Part shown: positions 9,369 through 12,145 of the stretch, in pieces
Position numbering within the stretch: position 1 is the stretch's first letter
Layout: every line of letters begins with the position of its first letter
NCBI GenBank assembly: GCA_947167435.1
Contig: CAMVIC010000026.1
Location: 1 to 12,145 of the forward strand
Length of the DNA: 12,145 nucleotides
Reading direction: 5' to 3'
Origin: an uncultured Clostridia bacterium
Lineage (GTDB): Bacteria; Bacillota_A; Clostridia; Oscillospirales; Oscillospiraceae
Position numbers and translations under genes: made by a program
The notes under the pieces: generated by a model
What the model was told of the DNA's origin: nothing
Seen by the model: only the letters and a program-made list of their open reading frames with translations
Databases searched by the model: none

Positions 9369-9397
9369 ACTATACCATGCCGCCCCTGCTTTGTCCA
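9369..9397 (-). promoter_or_regulatory. Sigma-A-type promoter for the GH9-addB-addA unit
   Basis: On the minus strand a -35 TGGACA (9392-9397) and an extended -10 TG-G-TATAGT (TATAGT at 9369-9374) are separated by exactly 17 bp. Each hexamer matches the consensus at 5 of 6 bases. Transcription would start near 9362, giving a 5' leader of roughly 45-50 nt before the GH9 start. No operator palindrome overlapping it was recognised. Confidence 0.7.
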
Positions 9398-9531
9398 TGC
9401 GCAAAAGGGCTCTCGGCAGGGTCAGACAGCTGCAGGAAAAGCGGAAGAGGGTGAGAGCATAGATGCACGGGGCGACCCTGTTCTGACGCATAGGAAACGA
9501 CACCGCACGAATCCGGACATTTCAGTCCTTT

Positions 9532-9566
9532 TTGTTTACGGAGATGCGGGAAAGTGATAAGATAAT
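9532..9566 (+). promoter_or_regulatory. Possible promoter for the MBL-peptidase pair
   Basis: An AT-rich patch before the MBL gene offers a GATAAT -10 (9561-9566, 5 of 6) with TTTACG (9535-9540) 20 bp upstream. An alternative is GATAAG (9556-9561), 18 bp after TTGTTT (9532-9537). Neither pairing is ideal, so the exact hexamers are uncertain. The location, 40-50 nt before the start codon and in the divergent gap, is right for a promoter. Confidence 0.4.
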
Positions 9567-9591
9567 ATCTGCAGCTCAATGCAGGAAGATT

Positions 9592-9598
9592 GAGGAGG
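9592..9598 (+). promoter_or_regulatory. Ribosome binding site of the MBL-fold hydrolase gene
   Basis: GAGGAGG lies 7 nt before the ATG at 9606 and fixes the start so that the twin-arginine N-terminus is translated. Confidence 0.8.
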
Positions 9599-9605
9599 AC
9601 AGAAT

Positions 9606-10541
9606 ATGATCACGCGAAGACAGTTCCTGAAAGGAATCGCGGCGGAGAGCGTCGCGCTGGCAATCAGCAGTTCCTGGAATCCGGAGGCGTTTTCAGAGGG
9701 AGATCCGAATTCCGCCGAGCGGCTTTCCGTGGAAGAGACGGATGGGGATTGCGTAACCATTCTTGGCACAAGAGGATCGATGCCGGTAAGCGGAAAAGAC
9801 TTTCTCCGCTATGGCGGCGCCACGGTGTGCGTCCTTGTAAGGCTGGACGGCGAATACATCATCCTGGATGCAGGCACGGGAATGGTGCGTCTGCCGAAGC
9901 GGGCCCTCGCGTCCCCGAAGCTCTCTCTTCTGCTGTCGCATCCCCACGTGGATCACCTGCTCGGACTGCCGATGTGCCCGTATCTGATGCAGAAAAACGC
10001 AAATCTTGACATCTATGCCGGAAAGCATGGGGGCCTTGACGCGGCGTCGCAGATTCATGCGCTCATCTCCCCGCCCCTGTGGCCGATAGAGCCGGCGGCG
10101 CTGCCCGGAAAATGCAGCTTCCGCGACATGGAAAAACCGTTTCGGATAAACGGTGTTCTTGTGGAGTTCATGGAGGGGGTCCATCCGGGCGGGGTCAGCA
10201 TCTTCAAGCTGACCGGAAGCCGGAAGACGGTTGTTTTTGCGACGGACAACACGTTGACGGAAGAAAAGCGGGATGAGCTTCTGCGCTTTGCCCGGGGCTG
10301 CGATCTTCTTCTGATCGACGGACAGTACAGTGATGAGGAGTGGTCCGGAAGAGAAAGCTTCGGACACAGCAGGTGGACGGATGCCGCCGGATTCGCCCGT
10401 GAATGCGGGGCAAAGAACGTCAGAATCATCCATCACGATCCGACCCATACGGACGACGTCCTCGATGAAGCCGAGCGGCAGGTAAAGTCGATTTTCGAAA
10501 GCTGCTCCTTTGCCAGAGAGGATGAAACAATCCCGCTTTGA
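9606..10541 (+). CDS. Metallo-beta-lactamase-fold hydrolase with a twin-arginine-type N-terminus
   Basis: This is a 311-residue protein of the MBL superfamily, closest in appearance to the PhnP/RNase Z-like group of phosphodiester hydrolases (COG1235 type). The domain begins near residue 50 with ILGTRGSMPVSG and RYGGATVCV. Metal ligands are visible: HPHVDH (H112, H114, D116, H117), H193 in GVHPGG, D214 in FATDN, H254 in GHSRWTD, and the HHDPTH segment (276-281). All expected ligand positions look filled. The first 45 residues precede the fold and start with MITRRQFLKG, a close match to the Tat motif (S/T-R-R-x-F-L-K), followed by a weak hydrophobic stretch near 10-22. Export by Tat is therefore suggested, which is unusual for this group. 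It is probably co-transcribed with the S51 peptidase gene 42 nt downstream. Lower GC than the addAB block hints at a different history. The substrate is unknown. Confidence 0.9.
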   Translation: MITRRQFLKGIAAESVALAISSSWNPEAFSEGDPNSAERLSVEETDGDCVTILGTRGSMPVSGKDFLRYGGATVCVLVRLDGEYIILDAGTGMVRLPKRALASPKLSLLLSHPHVDHLLGLPMCPYLMQKNANLDIYAGKHGGLDAASQIHALISPPLWPIEPAALPGKCSFRDMEKPFRINGVLVEFMEGVHPGGVSIFKLTGSRKTVVFATDNTLTEEKRDELLRFARGCDLLLIDGQYSDEEWSGRESFGHSRWTDAAGFARECGAKNVRIIHHDPTHTDDVLDEAERQVKSIFESCSFAREDETIPL

Positions 10542-10551
10542 GCAAGCGGGA
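10531..10551 (+). repeat. Hairpin spanning the MBL stop codon
   Basis: TCCCGCTT and AAGCGGGA form a perfect 8-bp stem around the 5-nt loop TGAGC; the loop begins with the TGA stop. There is no T-tract after it, so it is not a standard terminator. It could set the relative expression of the two genes by mRNA processing or protection of the 3' end. Confidence 0.6.
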
Positions 10552-10572
10552 AATGAGCACCGAATCATCAGC

Positions 10573-10578
10573 GGAGGG
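10573..10578 (+). promoter_or_regulatory. Ribosome binding site of the S51 peptidase gene
   Basis: GGAGGG lies 5 nt before the ATG at 10584, supporting this start in the 42-nt gap after the MBL gene. Confidence 0.75.
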
Positions 10579-10583
10579 AATGC

Positions 10584-11309
10584 ATGATTTGTTTTCTGAC
10601 CAGCAGAATCGATGCCCCTGACACGGGGAAACTGAATCCTGCCAATCATCTTATCGAGGAACTGCGGCTGCGTTTCCCAAATCCCTGCCGGGCTCTGAGC
10701 ATTTGCTCCGATCCCGACGGCTGGGACGAAACGGACTACTATGCGGCCCTCACAAGGAAGATGTTCGAAGACGGCGGCTTTCCCTTTGAACGGTTTTCTG
10801 TCCTGGACAGCAGAAACGAGAACCTGGCGGCAAAGCTGGTGGGGGAATCGAATCTTCTGATTCTTTCGGGCGGACATGTGCCGACGCAGAATCTGTTTTT
10901 CAACCGGATTGGCCTTCGCAGTCTGCTGAAGGATTTCGACGGCGTTGTCATAGGGATCAGCGCGGGGAGCATGAACAGCGCCGACGTGGTTTACGCTCAA
11001 CCGGAGGAAGAGGGCGAGGCGGTTGATCCTGCGTATCAAAGGTTCCTTGCCGGGCTTGCTCTGACAAAGATCAAGCTGCTTCCCCATTATCAGGAAAACA
11101 GGGATTGCGTTTTGGACGGCTTGCGAATCTATGAGGATATCGCCTGTCCCGACAGCATGGGAAAGACCTTTTACGCCATTCCGGACGGAAGCTACCTGCT
11201 GATCGATGACGGCAAAGAAGAATTGCGCGGAGAAGCGTATCTGGTGAAAGACGGCGTCATTTCACAGGTGTCAGCCTGCGGAGACGTTCTTCGTTTTGCA
11301 GGGCTGTGA
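10584..11309 (+). CDS. Peptidase S51 (dipeptidase E-like) family protein
   Basis: This 241-residue protein resembles the S51 family, which includes aspartyl dipeptidase PepE and cyanophycinase and has a class I glutamine-amidotransferase-like fold. The nucleophile elbow is GISAGSMN with Ser126, preceded by the family's LILSGGHVPTQN segment (92-103). A second likely catalytic residue is His168 in LLPHYQEN. The C-terminal SYLLIDDG, then a short beta-rich tail, also fits. Length matches PepE (about 230). There is no signal peptide, so it should act in the cytoplasm, probably trimming small peptides or isopeptides; the exact substrate cannot be assigned. It lies 42 nt after the MBL gene in the same direction and shares its lower GC, so the two probably form an operon. 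Some S51 relatives act on unusual amino-acid polymers, but nothing here shows that. Confidence 0.88.
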   Translation: MICFLTSRIDAPDTGKLNPANHLIEELRLRFPNPCRALSICSDPDGWDETDYYAALTRKMFEDGGFPFERFSVLDSRNENLAAKLVGESNLLILSGGHVPTQNLFFNRIGLRSLLKDFDGVVIGISAGSMNSADVVYAQPEEEGEAVDPAYQRFLAGLALTKIKLLPHYQENRDCVLDGLRIYEDIACPDSMGKTFYAIPDGSYLLIDDGKEELRGEAYLVKDGVISQVSACGDVLRFAGL

Positions 11310-11442
11310 GACTGCGGCAGAATCAGGCGGCCGGACCGGGATTTCGAAGGAAGCCATAAATTTTCCGATCGAAGCATTGCCGATCTATGGCCTTGCCCGG
11401 ATTCTGAACCGCGTCCGTCCTCCGCAACAGCCATGGACGACA

Positions 11443-11475
11443 ACTGTTCCGTCCCCCTGCGGGTGACGGAACAGT
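11443..11475. repeat. Inverted repeat, 11-bp perfect stem
   Basis: ACTGTTCCGTC (11443-11453) pairs perfectly with GACGGAACAGT (11465-11475). The C-rich and G-rich sides of the 11-nt loop can extend the stem. It is the first large hairpin after the S51 stop, 133 bp downstream. It lacks a following T-tract. Confidence 0.75.
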
Positions 11476-11499
11476 CAGGAGGAACTCGCTCTAATCGCA

Positions 11500-11516
11500 G
11501 CGGGCCTCAGGCCCGC
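11500..11516 (+). terminator. GC-rich hairpin, weak terminator candidate
   Basis: GCGGGCC-TCA-GGCCCGC forms a perfect 7-bp GC stem with a 3-nt loop, followed by only TTTAG. It could stop transcription running out of the S51 gene, but the short T-run makes this weak. Confidence 0.4.
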
Positions 11517-11534
11517 TTTAGTCGACTCAGGGTA

Positions 11535-11563
11535 TTTTTGACGAGGCAAAGCCCCGTCAAAAA
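11535..11563. repeat. Inverted repeat with T5/A5 flanks, bidirectional terminator candidate
   Basis: TTTTTGACG (11535-11543) pairs perfectly with CGTCAAAAA (11555-11563). GG/CC extends the stem after a single bulged A at 11544. A stem ending in T on one strand and A on the other resembles a bidirectional terminator, although the T residues here are inside the stem. Confidence 0.55.
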
Positions 11564-11577
11564 CGGATTTGGCCTTG

Positions 11578-11599
11578 TTTTCGCCTGACCAGGCGAAAA
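11578..11599. repeat. Inverted repeat, 10-bp perfect stem
   Basis: TTTTCGCCTG (11578-11587) pairs perfectly with CAGGCGAAAA (11590-11599) around AC. Its overall design (T-run, GC core, A-run) matches the preceding palindrome. Confidence 0.6.
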
Positions 11600-11601
11600 A
11601 T

Positions 11602-11621
11602 CAGAGGGGAAATCCCCTCTG
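11602..11621. repeat. Inverted repeat, CAGAGGGG/CCCCTCTG
   Basis: CAGAGGGG (11602-11609) and CCCCTCTG (11614-11621) form a perfect 8-bp stem with an AAAT loop. It starts 2 bp after the previous palindrome. Confidence 0.6.
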
Positions 11622-11710
11622 AACTCCCCCTGACATGGAGTGGACTGAATCGTTACCATGGATGTAAATCAGAAACAGCGGAGAAGACATCCGTATTCCA
11701 TCACCAGACA

Positions 11711-11746
11711 GAAACACCCCTGACCTGTATCGGCCGGGGATGTTTC
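11711..11746. repeat. Imperfect inverted repeat, GAAACA-CCCC
   Basis: GAAACACCCC (11711-11720) pairs with GGGG (11736-11739) and TGTTTC (11741-11746), with one bulged A at 11740: 10 bp in total around a 15-nt loop. Confidence 0.5.
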
Positions 11747-11767
11747 CGCAGAAACGATGTCTGATAG

Positions 11768-11804
11768 CAGACCGGGAGCCTGAATTCATCAGGCTCCCGG
11801 TCTG
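11768..11804. repeat. Large palindrome, copy 1 of a duplicated 34-nt element
   Basis: A perfect 16-bp stem (11768-11783 with 11789-11804) closes a 5-nt ATTCA loop. The arms contain ACCGGGAGCCTGA and its complement. The 34 bases at 11771-11804 recur exactly at 12021-12054. It is strong enough to be a transcription terminator hairpin, but the following sequence begins CTTGTC, not a T-run. Confidence 0.85.
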
Positions 11805-11840
11805 CTTGTCAAAAAAGCCTTTCAGGCCTTTTTGACAAGC
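11804..11840. repeat. Inverted repeat, 12-bp stem plus inner stem
   Basis: GCTTGTCAAAAA (11804-11815) pairs perfectly with TTTTTGACAAGC (11829-11840). After one A/C mismatch, GCCT pairs with AGGC around a TTC loop. It shares its first base with the preceding palindrome, so the two hairpins are effectively stacked. Confidence 0.7.
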
Positions 11841-11852
11841 TTCAGCCGCCAC

Positions 11853-11883
11853 ATTTTTTGTGAATCCGTATATCACAAAAAAT
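11853..11883. repeat. Inverted repeat, AT-rich 11-bp perfect stem
   Basis: ATTTTTTGTGA (11853-11863) pairs perfectly with TCACAAAAAAT (11873-11883) around a 9-nt loop. It stands out as AT-rich against the GC-rich surroundings. Confidence 0.7.
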
Positions 11884-11904
11884 CTCGCTGCGCTCGGCAA
11901 ATGC

Positions 11905-11924
11905 GCCTGCAAGGCAGGCTTTTT
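11905..11924 (+). terminator. Intrinsic terminator candidate
   Basis: GCCTGC-AAG-GCAGGC is a perfect 6-bp stem followed at once by TTTTT (11920-11924). Of the hairpins in this region it has the most classical terminator layout for plus-strand transcription, though it is about 600 bp beyond the S51 stop. Confidence 0.5.
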
Positions 11925-11942
11925 GCTGGCGGGTTATTGAAA

Positions 11943-11968
11943 CGCGAGGCGGGCCTTGCCCCCTCGCG
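11943..11968. repeat. GC-rich hairpin, 11 bp with one bulge
   Basis: CGCGAGG (11943-11949) pairs with CCTCGCG (11962-11968), and GGGC (11951-11954) with GCCC (11958-11961) around CTT. A single C at 11950 is bulged. Confidence 0.6.
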
Positions 11969-12020
11969 CTCCCCCGCGGCTCTATTGTCCTTCCTCTTCC
12001 CCATGTTTTTTGACAGTCTC

Positions 12021-12054
12021 ACCGGGAGCCTGAATTCATCAGGCTCCCGGTCTG
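12021..12054. repeat. Palindrome, copy 2 of the duplicated 34-nt element; possible terminator
   Basis: The 34 bases are identical to 11771-11804, exactly 250 bp away. The stem here is a perfect 13 bp (12021-12033 with 12039-12051). Plus-strand sequence after it is TCTGTTTTGCGGTTTT, a loose T-rich run. It also sits 30 bp after the stop of the minus-strand gene at the right edge and may end that transcript, although no T-tract follows on that strand. Confidence 0.75.
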
Positions 12055-12083
12055 TTTTGCGGTTTTACGGTGCGCGGAAAGAA

Positions 12084-12145
12084 TTACGCCTTCTCTCCGT
12101 ACTTCTCGGTGTAGTCGTTGATCTCGCCGGCGGCCTCCATCATGG
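12084..12145 (-). CDS. C-terminal end of an unidentified protein, cut by the window edge
   Basis: The minus strand is open from the right edge to a TAA at 12084-12086, giving the last 19 residues, ending EINDYTEKYGEKA. GC-rich third positions (ATC, GAC, AAC, GAG, GCC) match the addAB-type codon choice, which supports a real gene. The tail is charged and hydrophilic. I do not recognise the family from so short a piece. It faces the MBL-S51 pair, so the palindrome-rich gap lies between two convergent units. Confidence 0.6.
   Translation of the reverse strand, partial: MMEAAGEINDYTEKYGEKA

Larger units (their letters stand above)
11310..12083. other. Gene-free region crowded with inverted repeats
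   Basis: No open frame here has a ribosome binding site plus a recognisable product. The first 130 bp (11310-11442) show nothing that I can name. From 11443 to 12054 there are twelve perfect or near-perfect inverted repeats, many directly abutting; they are listed separately. The one sizeable minus-strand frame (11601-11912) simply reads through these palindromes. The arrangement looks like an accumulation of small intergenic repeat elements between two convergent transcription units. Confidence 0.7.

Noticed and set aside
4981..9462. A very long plus-strand open frame (1493 codons) antisense to addB and GH9
   Set aside because: It is opposite two genes with intact catalytic motifs, shows no domain pattern, and is rich in Gly, Gln, Ala and Val as expected from reading GC-rich codons backwards.
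9693..11087. A 464-codon minus-strand frame across the MBL and S51 genes
   Set aside because: It crosses two well-supported plus-strand genes and their spacer and shows no recognisable motif.
11601..11912. A 103-codon minus-strand frame in the palindrome-rich gap
   Set aside because: It runs through at least five inverted repeats, has no ribosome binding site, and its residues mirror the palindromes, so it is a translated repeat rather than a gene.
11443..12054. CRISPR array
   Set aside because: The repeats differ from one another, apart from a single duplicated pair, and there is no regular repeat-spacer spacing and no cas gene in the window.

Overview
The window looks like a GC-rich, low-copy chromosomal segment from a Gram-positive clostridial bacterium, most plausibly a gut Oscillospirales-type Firmicute. 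This is inferred from three things: the AddAB-type recombination nuclease (the Firmicute counterpart of RecBCD), a clostridial-style secreted GH9 glucanase, and strong GGAGG ribosome binding sites. No taxonomic marker gene is present, so the assignment is an inference.

Layout. Positions 1-230 hold no convincing gene but contain several nested inverted repeats. Positions 231-9315, all on the minus strand, carry three genes, in transcription order: a secreted family 9 glycoside hydrolase (7078-9315), addB (3715-7044) and addA (231-3728). The hydrolase and addB are 33 nt apart and addB/addA overlap by 14 nt, so all three could share one transcript from a near-consensus promoter at 9369-9397. AddA and AddB together form the helicase-nuclease that resects double-strand breaks. 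The hydrolase would act outside the cell on beta-1,4-glucans and has no obvious functional link to them.

Divergently, on the plus strand, a second unit begins at 9606: a metallo-beta-lactamase-fold hydrolase with a twin-arginine-type N-terminus (9606-10541), followed 42 nt later by a peptidase S51-family protein (10584-11309). A small hairpin spans the stop codon between them. This pair has visibly lower GC and a different codon choice from the addAB/GH9 block.

Positions 11310-12083 hold no supported gene. About 600 bp of this is packed with at least a dozen perfect or near-perfect inverted repeats. These include two copies, 250 bp apart, of the same 34-nt palindromic element. At the right edge (12084-12145) lies the last 19 codons of a minus-strand gene of unknown function.

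The most interesting items are the palindrome cluster, the exported MBL plus S51 peptidase pair, and the placement of a cellulase at the head of an addBA operon. No clearly new defence or mobile system is visible.
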